Below the pieces are notes generated by a model. It saw only the letters and a program-made list of their open reading frames with translations, was not told the DNA's origin and did not search any database. Positions 36,331 through 44,269 of a DNA stretch of 64,000 nucleotides are shown piece after piece. This stretch comes from Spirosoma sp. KUDC1026 (lineage in GTDB: Bacteria; Bacteroidota; Bacteroidia; Cytophagales; Spirosomataceae), in contig NZ_CP056032.1 of assembly GCF_013375035.1 (NCBI RefSeq), positions 790,001 to 854,000 on the forward strand, in the 5' to 3' direction. The position numbers and the translations under genes were made by a program. Within the stretch, counting starts at the first letter, position 1; every line of letters starts with the position of its first letter.

Positions 36331-37299
36331 ATGAAACTAGTTAAAAATATAATTGGCTTGTTCGTGCTGGCGACTACGTTGAGCTCCTGTCTGAAAGACA
36401 CGCTTTCGTTAGATCCGGCCACTTCTACGAACGTAATTGAGTTCAAAAACCCCAGTAGCTTTGTCTCACCCTACGGCAGTAAATATGCGCTGTACACCCG
36501 GGCATTTGACTTAGCTGCAGAAAACGAATACCCTGTCACAGTTAGCTACTCTGGTGCCAATGTTGCGCCGGAAGATATAACAGTTACGCTGGGTACAAAC
36601 GAAGCTGCCCTGACGCAGTACAACACAGAACAGCATACGACCTATGACCTGATTCCGGCTACACTGTACAGCCTGCCAGCTTCGGTTGTCATTCCAAAAG
36701 GACAGCGTACAGCAACGGTAGCGCTGAAAGTTAAGAGCAACCAGTTTGATTTTACGAAGAACTATGTGTTGCCTATTCAGATCAAAACAGCTTCAACCGG
36801 CGAAATCAGTGGTAATTTCGGTACAATCCTGTTGAGCGTAAATGCTAAAAATAAATACGATGGCGTTTATTCAACAACTGGAACGATGGTAGACGTAACG
36901 AACGCAGCCTTCAAAAGCCTGTCTTCAGCTGGTCAGAAAGTTGAATACACATTGGAAACGATCTCGGCAACCAAGTGTGTGCTGGTTGACAATGTATATT
37001 ATGGTTCGCCGATTACTCCTTTCTGGACCGGTACAGGTGTGAGTGGCTACGGCAGCTTTTCGCCAGTTATTGAATTTGATCCCGCTACGGACAAAATTAT
37101 CTCGGTGACTAACTATTATGGTCAACCTGCCGGTAATACTCGTTCTGCTGCGCTTGATCCAACGGGTACGAACACATATACCGCGTCGAATAAGACGATA
37201 AAAATTAAGTATCAGATGAAGCAACCGAGTGCTGTAGCTGCTTCGCCAAACATCCGCGTTACCTGGGACGAAACCTGGACGTATCTGAGAGCCCGTTAA
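36331..37299 (+). CDS. Surface lipoprotein of the SusC/SusD operon (DUF1735-like)
   Basis: 322 residues from the ATG at 36331; the TTG at 36316 overlaps the SusD stop. Lipobox FVLATTLSSCLKD. The region of about 45-170 (YPVTVSYSGANVAPEDITVTLG, IPKGQRTATVALKV) resembles the DUF1735 beta-sandwich often encoded after SusD. The C-terminal half has another beta domain ending WDETWTYLRAR. It would sit on the cell surface and help bind the ligand. No glycoside hydrolase lies next to it. Confidence 0.75.
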   Translation: MKLVKNIIGLFVLATTLSSCLKDTLSLDPATSTNVIEFKNPSSFVSPYGSKYALYTRAFDLAAENEYPVTVSYSGANVAPEDITVTLGTNEAALTQYNTEQHTTYDLIPATLYSLPASVVIPKGQRTATVALKVKSNQFDFTKNYVLPIQIKTASTGEISGNFGTILLSVNAKNKYDGVYSTTGTMVDVTNAAFKSLSSAGQKVEYTLETISATKCVLVDNVYYGSPITPFWTGTGVSGYGSFSPVIEFDPATDKIISVTNYYGQPAGNTRSAALDPTGTNTYTASNKTIKIKYQMKQPSAVAASPNIRVTWDETWTYLRAR

Positions 37300-37318
37300 T
37301 CGGTTTTGTTTTCCAATA

Positions 37319-37352
37319 AATAAACCCCACTCATTACTGAGTGGGGTTTATT
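37319..37352 (+). terminator. Terminator of the SusC/SusD operon
   Basis: A perfect 15-bp stem (AATAAACCCCACTCA at 37319-37333, complement at 37338-37352) with a 4-nt loop, followed by ATTTT. Confidence 0.88.
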
Positions 37353-37395
37353 ATTTTAAGGTATTCGATGTAAGAACTCTACAGCTCTATATACC

Positions 37396-37815
37396 ATGAA
37401 ATCAATCCTTCTATCAATCAGAGACTTTCATTTTATCAACTATACGCGAAAAGGATATCCGGAGGAAAAAGCATACAAAGAAGCCCGGCAATCAGTAATT
37501 GCTTGGTTGCTAGGCTGGTACACGGCTTTGTTAATTAGTGCAATTCTAATTGGTCGTGAGTTGAGCATCAGGTTAATTCCTAAACTTGAACGTAATTATT
37601 TGAACGATACTTTAGTCGGCTTGATGGCCATGGCTCCTTATGTCGTCATCATGTGGCAAATAACCAGAAGTCTAAATGATATTCCGGTGGATAAAACAAT
37701 TTCGTACAAACGACTGGCCTGGACAGCAATATCTGTTGCTATTGGAGGAGTTATCATGACACCTTTATTGCCTTTTCTTATACAAGAAATTATCAATCAG
37801 ATTGGTAGAAAATAA
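37396..37815 (+). CDS. Small integral membrane protein of unknown function
   Basis: 139 residues. About three membrane helices: around 33-52 (IAWLLGWYTALLISAILIG), 73-90 (LVGLMAMAPYVVIMW) and 110-131 (WTAISVAIGGVIMTPLLPFL). The N-terminal 30 residues are basic and cytosolic. AT content is higher than in the neighbouring genes. It stands alone between two terminators. I recognise no family. Confidence 0.65.
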   Translation: MKSILLSIRDFHFINYTRKGYPEEKAYKEARQSVIAWLLGWYTALLISAILIGRELSIRLIPKLERNYLNDTLVGLMAMAPYVVIMWQITRSLNDIPVDKTISYKRLAWTAISVAIGGVIMTPLLPFLIQEIINQIGRK

Positions 37816-37839
37816 CAAGTAGTTACAGCTCAAACAAAA

Positions 37840-37873
37840 AACCGGGGGGCTAGCGTTAGCTAACCCCCCGGTT
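37840..37873. terminator. Convergent terminator between 37396-37815 and the HtrA gene
   Basis: AACCGGGGGG and CCCCCCGGTT form the outer part of a 14-bp stem with one inner mismatch and a 6-nt loop (37840-37853 and 37860-37873). It is preceded by an A-tract and so can serve both converging genes. Confidence 0.75.
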
Positions 37874-37894
37874 CTATATTGAAGCAACTTGAAA

Positions 37895-39418
37895 TTAGAC
37901 AGGTACGGCGTAGTAGTACATCCGTGAGCTGTTTGGATACATCCCGATCAGCATCAGACCTTCGCCTTCTTTCACGGTCGACATTACTGCCTGCAGGTCT
38001 TTCGTTGTCTTAACGTTTTTACCGTTGGCTTTCACGATGATGAAACCTTCTTCAATGTCGGTTTCAGACAGTTTGCCATCCGTCAGCTTGCTGATCCGAA
38101 CGCCACCGCTCACGCCGAGCTGTTTCGCTTCCTGGGCGCTTAATTCCTGGAAGCTGGCACCTAGTGAGTTCAGTGATGAGCTAGCGGCTGCTACGTCCGC
38201 TTTTTTGATGATCTCATTGTTGCCATTGCGGTTGCGCAGTTCAACTTTGAAATCACGTTCGGTGCCGTTCCGATTGACCGTTACCGTTACCGCATCACCT
38301 GGGCGACGACGACCGATGATTTCGCGCATCTGAGCGTCTGAATCCAGCGACTGACCTTCCATTTTGATGATAACGTCACCTTTCTGCAGACCAGCGGCTT
38401 TGGCAGCACCTTTGTCGACGACTTCCTCAATGTAGATACCACGACCTACTTTAACATTTTTCTCTTTGGCAACCGTGCTGTTCAGTTCGATCGGACGGAT
38501 ACCGATATAACCGCGTTGTACGTTGCCATACTTCAGCAGGTCGGCCGATACTTTCTTCACCAGCGATACGGGTACTGCAAAGCCGTAGCCGCTGTAATAA
38601 CCCGTTGCCGAAGCAATAGCCGAGTTGATACCAATCAGTTCACCACGTAGGTTTACCAGAGCACCACCCGAGTTACCGGGGTTGATGGCTGCATCCGTCT
38701 GGATAAAGGCTTCTACAGGTGCGTCGGGCTGTGGATCGTTCCGGTCAATGTTCTGATCCAAGATACCAATCCGGCGACCTTTGGCGCTCACAATACCCGC
38801 TGTAACGGTCGATTCCAGATCAAGTGGATAACCAACAGCCAGAACCCATTCGCCCAGTTTAAGGGCATCAGAATCACCCAGAACAACGGTTGGCAGGTTA
38901 TTAGCCTCAACTTTGATGACAGCCAGGTCGGTCAGCGGGTCAGTGCCGATCACTTTTGCTTTAAAGCTACGTTTGTCGGTCATGATCACCTCTACTTCGT
39001 CGGCGTCCTGAACAACGTGGTTGTTCGTTACAATATAGCCGTCTTTGCTGATAATAACACCCGAACCCGACGCCTGTCCGCGCTGACGGCGTGGCTGCGA
39101 CTGACCACCACCGAAACCTTCGCCGAAAAACTCCTTAAAGATATCAGGAACCTGTTGCTGACGTACCGTACGCGTCATCGTTGTCCGAATGTGTACGACC
39201 GTCGGTGTAACCAGTTCGGCAGCGGTAGAGAATTCGTTAGGGGTAGACATTGGTCCGTTGCCCGTCAAGGCAGCCAACCGTCCGGTAATCGTGGGGGTAC
39301 CCGACGATTCGTTGAAAATGACATCCCGATTGTTAAAACCCAGCAGGTTGTAAGCGGCCAGCGTTACAACACTGGACAAGAGAGCCATTATTGCTAGTAA
39401 TTTCCAGTTGCTTTTCAT
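37895..39418 (-). CDS. Do-like periplasmic serine protease (DegP/HtrA family)
   Basis: Periplasmic quality-control protease and chaperone. 507 residues with an N-terminal signal anchor (about 7-24, LAIMALLSSVVTLAAY). The catalytic triad is His134 in VTNNHVV, Asp164 in LTDLAVIK and Ser250 in NPGNSGGAL. A PDZ domain covers about 300-395 (AAKAAGLQKGDVIIKMEG). A second, weaker PDZ-like region covers about 410-500. The HtrA-type Q-linker insertion (GGGQSQPRRQRGQASGSG) is present before the protease core. Confidence 0.93.
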   Translation of the reverse strand: MKSNWKLLAIMALLSSVVTLAAYNLLGFNNRDVIFNESSGTPTITGRLAALTGNGPMSTPNEFSTAAELVTPTVVHIRTTMTRTVRQQQVPDIFKEFFGEGFGGGQSQPRRQRGQASGSGVIISKDGYIVTNNHVVQDADEVEVIMTDKRSFKAKVIGTDPLTDLAVIKVEANNLPTVVLGDSDALKLGEWVLAVGYPLDLESTVTAGIVSAKGRRIGILDQNIDRNDPQPDAPVEAFIQTDAAINPGNSGGALVNLRGELIGINSAIASATGYYSGYGFAVPVSLVKKVSADLLKYGNVQRGYIGIRPIELNSTVAKEKNVKVGRGIYIEEVVDKGAAKAAGLQKGDVIIKMEGQSLDSDAQMREIIGRRRPGDAVTVTVNRNGTERDFKVELRNRNGNNEIIKKADVAAASSSLNSLGASFQELSAQEAKQLGVSGGVRISKLTDGKLSETDIEEGFIIVKANGKNVKTTKDLQAVMSTVKEGEGLMLIGMYPNSSRMYYYAVPV

Positions 39419-39787
39419 GGTTAATGTTAAATTCAGAAACTTTCTTTTTGTGTTGTTTAGGACCTTTCAGTCTGCCAATATAACGGAAAGTCATTCGCGA
39501 AAAATTCGGGACCTGAGCTTACTTAACAAAAATTAACAGCTCTTGGTTAGCACGTTTTTCTCAAACCCGAACTGACATAATCGCACAAACGGGCAGCCTG
39601 TAAACTATGTATATCAATTCACGTTCCAGAGAGGCTTACGAACTGATTATCTGCCATTTTGGCTATATTTTTATGGATAAGATGGTAAACTCCGACAATA
39701 TGGCCAACTGTTCATTAAACCAAACAAACGATGGCGCTTTATCCACTAAAATCGAGTGCCAGAGAAAATTACGCGGAATAAAAAAAC
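39419..39787. other. Spacer upstream of the HtrA gene with no supported gene
   Basis: About 370 AT-rich bases between the HtrA start and the rnc terminator. An open frame at 39607-39837 on the plus strand runs through that terminator hairpin, so I do not call it. The HtrA promoter should lie here; TATATTGG on the minus strand near 39475-39482 is a weak -7 candidate. Confidence 0.4.
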
Positions 39788-39817
39788 GAGGGACTGGAAA
39801 TAGTCCAGCCCCTCGTC
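39788..39817 (-). terminator. Terminator of the acpP-fabF-rnc operon
   Basis: An 11-bp stem CGAGGGACTGG / CCAGCCCCTCG with one mismatch (about 39788-39817). On the minus strand a run of seven T follows directly. It lies 26 nt past the rnc stop. Confidence 0.8.
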
Positions 39818-39843
39818 AAAACGCATCAGTGCGTTAGAAATTC

Positions 39844-40641
39844 TCAGTCGTCAGTGCCGCTCAATAGGCCAAGGGCCTTCTCGGCTGCTGCCTGTTCGGC
39901 TTTTTTCTTACTGTAGCCACTACCCGTAGCGAAAGGCTCGTCGTTCACCAGTACCTGCGCAATAAACTCGCGGAAGTGACTACTACCCTTCTCCGACAGA
40001 ATCTCGAAGCGAATCTCTTTACCTTCCCGTTGCGACCACTCGATCAACCGGCTTTTGAAATTGCCGTTGTTCTGCACAACCGACTCGATATCGTAGTGCG
40101 AGAGCAAGCTCTTCAGGATGAAGCGACGGGAGAACCGAAAGCCTTTATCCAGGTAAATCGCTCCTACCAGCGCTTCCAGAGCGTCGCCATACATAGACGT
40201 ACGGGCAGGCATGGCGCGGGTACGGCTACCGTCGTACTCGATAAGCTGATCCAGACCAATCTTACGGGAAATTCCGTTCAGTGTTTCCCGGTTCACGATC
40301 CGGGAGCGTACTTCGGTCAGGAAGCCTTCGTCTTTGTAGGGATACTTTTTAAAGAGATACTCGGCGATGATCATGCCCAGCACGGCATCACCCAGATACT
40401 CCAGCCGCTCGTTCGATTCACGGAAGCCTTCAATGGCCGTAGCTTTCGAAGCCGACGTGTGCCGTAACGCCAATTGGTATAACCCCAGGTTAGAGGGGCG
40501 CTCGCCGATGATATTCGCTATCGACCGACGCAAATTTTTGCGCGGGTGACTACGATCAGGCCGGTCTTCGCTAGGTCGGGCGTCGCCACGCCGGAACCAG
40601 TCGAAAGGATTGAGCAAGTTACGGGGCAAAGCGAGTTGCAC
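39844..40641 (-). CDS. rnc: Ribonuclease III
   Basis: Double-strand-specific endoribonuclease for rRNA and mRNA processing. 265 residues starting at a GTG three nucleotides after the fabF stop. The catalytic signature NERLEYLGDAVLGM is at about residue 78, and the second acidic cluster in YGDALEALVGAIYLD near 150. The C-terminal double-stranded-RNA-binding domain is visible (SRLIEWSQREGKEI, KKKAEQAAAEKALG). It closes the acpP-fabF-rnc operon. The basic N-terminal 30 residues are longer than in E. coli. Confidence 0.96.
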   Translation of the reverse strand: MQLALPRNLLNPFDWFRRGDARPSEDRPDRSHPRKNLRRSIANIIGERPSNLGLYQLALRHTSASKATAIEGFRESNERLEYLGDAVLGMIIAEYLFKKYPYKDEGFLTEVRSRIVNRETLNGISRKIGLDQLIEYDGSRTRAMPARTSMYGDALEALVGAIYLDKGFRFSRRFILKSLLSHYDIESVVQNNGNFKSRLIEWSQREGKEIRFEILSEKGSSHFREFIAQVLVNDEPFATGSGYSKKKAEQAAAEKALGLLSGTDD

Positions 40642-40644
40642 GAA

Positions 40645-41895
40645 TTAGCTAAGTTTTCGGAAGATAATTATGGCGTTGTGCCCGCCGAAACCAAAAGCAT
40701 TGCTCATTACGGTTGTCAGAGAACGAGCCTGAGCCGTATTGAAAGTCAGATTAAAGCGCGGGTCAATCTCTTCGTCTGGTGTGAAGTGATTGATTGTTGG
40801 AGGCACCAGTTGGTGCTCCATCGCTTTCAGACAGGCAATAGCTTCAACAGCACCAGCCGCTCCTAAGAGGTGGCCAGTCATTGATTTCGTCGAACTAATG
40901 TTCAAGTTAAACGAATGTTCGCCAAAAAGCTGATGAATTGCTTTTAATTCCTGAGGATCGCCGATGGGTGTCGACGTTCCGTGGGTATTGATGTAATCAA
41001 TTTCGGTTGGCTCGATGCCTGCATCATCCAGCGCATCTTTCATGGCCAGATAAGCGCCCAGCCCGTCCGGGTGGGGAGCTGTGATGTGGTACGCATCCGA
41101 AGACATACCACCGCCAATCAGCTCAGCGTAGATTTTCGCTCCGCGAGCCTGTGCGTGTTCGTATTCTTCCAGAATAATCGCGCCCGCACCTTCGCCAAGC
41201 ACAAAGCCATCGCGGTCTTTGTCGTACGGACGAGAAGCCGTTTCGGGCGAGTCATTCCGTTCCGACAGGGCACGGTTGGCGTTGAAGCCACCAATACCGG
41301 CCCGGGTAACGGCCGCTTCCGAGCCGCCCGCTACACACATATTCATGCGGCCCAGCCGAATGTAGTTGAACGCGTCGATAATTGCGTTATTCGTTGACGC
41401 GCAGGCCGATACCGTTACGTAGTTCGTTCCCCGGAATCCATATCGCATCGAAATCTGACCCGACGCACTGTCGGCAATCATTCGGACGATAAAGAAGGGG
41501 TTGATACGAGGAGTACCATCGCCTTTAGCGTAGTCGATCATTTCGTCCTCGAAGGATTTCAGCCCGCCAATGCCAGAGCCCCAGATAACACCGACCTTGT
41601 TCTTGTCGAGGGTATCGAGGTTAATATTTGCGTCGCGGACAGCTTCATCGGTGGCAATAAGCGCGTAATGGGTAAACATATCCATTTTACGGGCTTCCTG
41701 CCGCGGAATGTGCTGCGTCACGTCAAGACCTTTTACTTCGCAGGCGAACTGCGTACGAAACTTGCTCGCGTCAAACTTCGTAATGGGACCGGCCCCGCTT
41801 ACGCCGGCGGCCAAGTTGTTCCAGTAAGTGGGTACATCGTTGCCGATGGGCGTCAGCGCGCCGAGGCCGGTCACTACGACTCGTTTGAATGTCAT
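40645..41895 (-). CDS. fabF: Beta-ketoacyl-ACP synthase II
   Basis: Elongating condensing enzyme of fatty acid synthesis. 416 residues. Catalytic triad: Cys165 in VSACASTNN, His305 in NTHGTSTP and His342 in MTGHLLGAAG. Start MTFKRVVVTGLGALTPIG is standard. It lies between acpP, which supplies its substrate carrier, and rnc, the conserved order. Confidence 0.97.
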   Translation of the reverse strand: MTFKRVVVTGLGALTPIGNDVPTYWNNLAAGVSGAGPITKFDASKFRTQFACEVKGLDVTQHIPRQEARKMDMFTHYALIATDEAVRDANINLDTLDKNKVGVIWGSGIGGLKSFEDEMIDYAKGDGTPRINPFFIVRMIADSASGQISMRYGFRGTNYVTVSACASTNNAIIDAFNYIRLGRMNMCVAGGSEAAVTRAGIGGFNANRALSERNDSPETASRPYDKDRDGFVLGEGAGAIILEEYEHAQARGAKIYAELIGGGMSSDAYHITAPHPDGLGAYLAMKDALDDAGIEPTEIDYINTHGTSTPIGDPQELKAIHQLFGEHSFNLNISSTKSMTGHLLGAAGAVEAIACLKAMEHQLVPPTINHFTPDEEIDPRFNLTFNTAQARSLTTVMSNAFGFGGHNAIIIFRKLS

Positions 41896-42054
41896 ACAGA
41901 ATTACTGCGTGATAAACAGGAGCTCACCGGCTTGCGGCCGGATCGCTTTCCTGGGCGCTGATCCTGCGATACTAAAGCCGGATCAGCAACTGGGTTTTAG
42001 CAATAAACTGATTGCCGGAAAGCAAACAGAAAAAACAGGGGTTACCTGTTTTTA

Positions 42055-42294
42055 TTATTTTTTGAGGTGCGTTTCGAGATAATCGATAGCAGCACCAACC
42101 GTAGCGATTTTCTCTGCGTCGTCGTCAGGGATTGGCAGGTTGAATTCTTTTTCAAATTCCATGATCAGCTCAACCGTATCCAGCGAGTCAGCGCCCAGAT
42201 CGTTGGTGAAGCTTGCTTCAGGAGTAACTTCTGACTCTTCAACACCTAGTTTTTCAACAATGATGTTCTTTACTTTTTCTGCAATTTCTGACAT
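42055..42294 (-). CDS. acpP: Acyl carrier protein
   Basis: Carries acyl chains on a phosphopantetheine arm. 79 residues, acidic, with the attachment Ser37 in [15 protein letters not shown]. The start is at the ATG at 42294. The gene heads the acpP-fabF-rnc operon, with a 159-nt gap to fabF. Confidence 0.98.
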   Translation of the reverse strand: MSEIAEKVKNIIVEKLGVEESEVTPEASFTNDLGADSLDTVELIMEFEKEFNLPIPDDDAEKIATVGAAIDYLETHLKK

Positions 42295-42325
42295 TTTAGT
42301 AGACCGTTGGGGTTAAAAAACTGCG

Positions 42326-42357
42326 CAAATAAACAGATTTACCACGGGATTGTCAAA
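42326..42357 (-). promoter_or_regulatory. Candidate promoter of acpP-fabF-rnc
   Basis: On the minus strand TTTG (42357-42354) precedes TTATTTG (42332-42326) with 21 nt between. This resembles the -33/-7 pair, although the -7 box lacks the full TAnnTTTG. It lies 32-63 nt upstream of acpP. Confidence 0.4.
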
Positions 42358-42531
42358 CAATTTTTTGAGCTTATAAACGTTGAAATAAGCTGCTATTTAA
42401 CGATTAAAGTACTGATTATTAATACTATGACTAGCTATTACGTTTTCTATACAAGTATAGTAGGAAAAGTAGATAAACGCGTAGTTCACGGCTTTTGCGC
42501 ACCTTTACGGTAGTAATCTAATCAACTCCTG

Positions 42532-43341
42532 ATGCAAATCCCCAAACTAAAGCATACCAGCGGAAACCGCTTTTTTCTGATGGCGGGCCCCTGTGCGATT
42601 GAGGGCCGTGATATGGCGCTGCAGATTGCCGAGCGCATTGTGACGATCACCGACAAGCTAGGTATTCCGTATATTTTTAAAGGTTCGTACCGGAAGGCGA
42701 ACCGGACCAAACTAAATTCCTTTACGGGTATCGGTGACGAACTAGCCCTGTCGATTCTCAAAGAAGTAGGGGATACGTTTGACATTCCGACCGTAACGGA
42801 CATCCACGAATCGGAAGAGGCTGCTATGGCCGCGCCTTCCGTGGATGTACTTCAGATTCCTGCTTTTCTCTGCCGCCAGACCGAACTGCTGGAAGCAGCC
42901 GCTAAAACCGGCCGGGCGGTCAACGTAAAAAAAGGGCAGTTCCTCTCTGGCGAAAGCATGGGCTTTGCCGTTGAAAAAGTAAAAGCCACGAACCCCGATG
43001 CAACGGTTTTCCTGACGGATCGGGGAAATTCGTTCGGCTACGGTGATCTGGTTGTCGACTACCGGAACCTGCCTGCCATGCAGGCGCACGGCGTCCCGGT
43101 GGTGATGGACTGTACGCACTCATTACAGCAGCCAAATCAGGCATCAGGCGTGACGGGGGGCAAACCCGCCCTGATCGCGACGATCGCTAAGGCGGCTATT
43201 GCCGTTGGCGCCGATGGTCTGTTTATCGAAACACACCCGGATCCGTCCTGCGCCAAATCAGACGGCGCTAATATGCTGCCCCTGGACCAGTTGGAAGCTA
43301 TGCTGGAGCGGCTGGTACGCGTTCGGGAAAGTATTTTGTAA
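42532..43341 (+). CDS. kdsA: 3-deoxy-8-phosphooctulonate synthase
   Basis: Condenses phosphoenolpyruvate with arabinose 5-phosphate, the entry to Kdo for lipopolysaccharide. 269 residues. Key stretches are MAGPCAIEG, FKGSYRKANRTKLNSFTGIGDE, DIHE, KGQFLSGESM and the final ETHPDPSCAKSDGANMLPL. That last stretch holds the PDPxxAxSDG signature. The Cys in IPAFLCRQTELL is where family members have their substrate-loop residues. It is divergent from acpP and ends at a bidirectional terminator. Confidence 0.97.
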   Translation: MQIPKLKHTSGNRFFLMAGPCAIEGRDMALQIAERIVTITDKLGIPYIFKGSYRKANRTKLNSFTGIGDELALSILKEVGDTFDIPTVTDIHESEEAAMAAPSVDVLQIPAFLCRQTELLEAAAKTGRAVNVKKGQFLSGESMGFAVEKVKATNPDATVFLTDRGNSFGYGDLVVDYRNLPAMQAHGVPVVMDCTHSLQQPNQASGVTGGKPALIATIAKAAIAVGADGLFIETHPDPSCAKSDGANMLPLDQLEAMLERLVRVRESIL

Positions 43342-43344
43342 TAT

Positions 43345-43394
43345 CCTGTAAACAGAAACCGCACCGGTCCACCGGTGCGGTTTCTGTTTACAGG
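43345..43394. terminator. 24-bp perfect bidirectional terminator hairpin
   Basis: 43345-43368 and 43371-43394 are exact complements with only a CC in the middle. Arms contain ACCGCACCGGT and AAACAG. The stop codon of the convergent HAD gene (43388-43390) lies within the stem, so the terminator overlaps coding sequence. Confidence 0.85.
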
Positions 43395-44236
43395 ACAATC
43401 GATTCGCAGATATAAGTTGGGATGATGCCGGTGGCCAGGATACGGATTTCCGCTTCGGAAGGGGCAGTATTACCCGAGAGGACCAATACCGTATCCAGGC
43501 CAAATTTATTCCCTCCGCTAATGTCGGAACGTAACGTATCGCCCACCATCAGAATATCCCGTTTGCTGATGGTGGGCGTTTGTTCCTGGACCCGCTCGTA
43601 AGCAAACATGAACAGTTGCGCGTCGGGCTTGCCAAACCGGATGAACTGCTTCCCAACAATCGATTCAAGCATGTCGGCGATGCTGCCAATGGCAATGGCC
43701 AGTCGATTTTTAGAAACCGGATACGTTGCATCGGTATTGGCGACAATAGCCGGGATGTTACGCCGGCGCAGCAGATTGACCGCTTTGTTGATGTCGGTAT
43801 TCCAGTCGAACCCTTCATCATCGAGTAGTACCAGCGCGTTTATTTCCGAAATATTCTCCAGTGTCAGCTCGCTGATGGACAGCGTTTTTAGGCCAGCTGA
43901 TTCAATGTAGTGCGCTGAATTTTCGGTGCCCAGATAGGCCACTGTACCGTGGTTTACTTTAAGTTGCAGGTACTCCCGCGCCAGCATTCCCGAAGAAATA
44001 ATCATGTCAGGCGTTACGTCGCTCATCCCTAATTTCCAGTACGACTCGGCTAGCTGCTGCGGACTGCGCGACGCATCGTTTGTCAGGATATACAGTTGCT
44101 TCTGCTGCTGACGCAGGTACGCAAACGTATCGACAACGCCGGGTATTAAACCTTTGTAGTTTTTGAGGACACCGAAGGCATCAAAGAAAAAGACCTGGTA
44201 TTTATCTATTAAACTGCTGAATGAGTCGAGCTGCAT
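43388..44236 (-). CDS. HAD-superfamily hydrolase, class IIA type
   Basis: 282 residues. HAD motif I reads FFFDAFGVLKNYKGLIPG, a class IIA form of the DxxGVL type, with motif II near ILTNDASRSPQQLA. Late motifs are FGKPDAQLF and MVGDTLRSDISGGNKFGLDTVLVLSG. The likely activity is hydrolysis of a small phosphorylated metabolite, with substrate unknown. Start ATG at 44236, 33 nt downstream of the fucosidase gene; both are on the minus strand and could be one unit. Confidence 0.85.
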   Translation of the reverse strand: MQLDSFSSLIDKYQVFFFDAFGVLKNYKGLIPGVVDTFAYLRQQQKQLYILTNDASRSPQQLAESYWKLGMSDVTPDMIISSGMLAREYLQLKVNHGTVAYLGTENSAHYIESAGLKTLSISELTLENISEINALVLLDDEGFDWNTDINKAVNLLRRRNIPAIVANTDATYPVSKNRLAIAIGSIADMLESIVGKQFIRFGKPDAQLFMFAYERVQEQTPTISKRDILMVGDTLRSDISGGNKFGLDTVLVLSGNTAPSEAEIRILATGIIPTYICESIVL

Positions 44237-44269
44237 GGGTTGAGGGTTGTATTTGTTCAGGTAAAGAAG

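Noticed and set aside
39607..39837. 76-residue open frame on the plus strand in the HtrA-rnc spacer
   Set aside because: It runs straight through the rnc terminator hairpin, has no family signature, and its last third reads as translated hairpin sequence.
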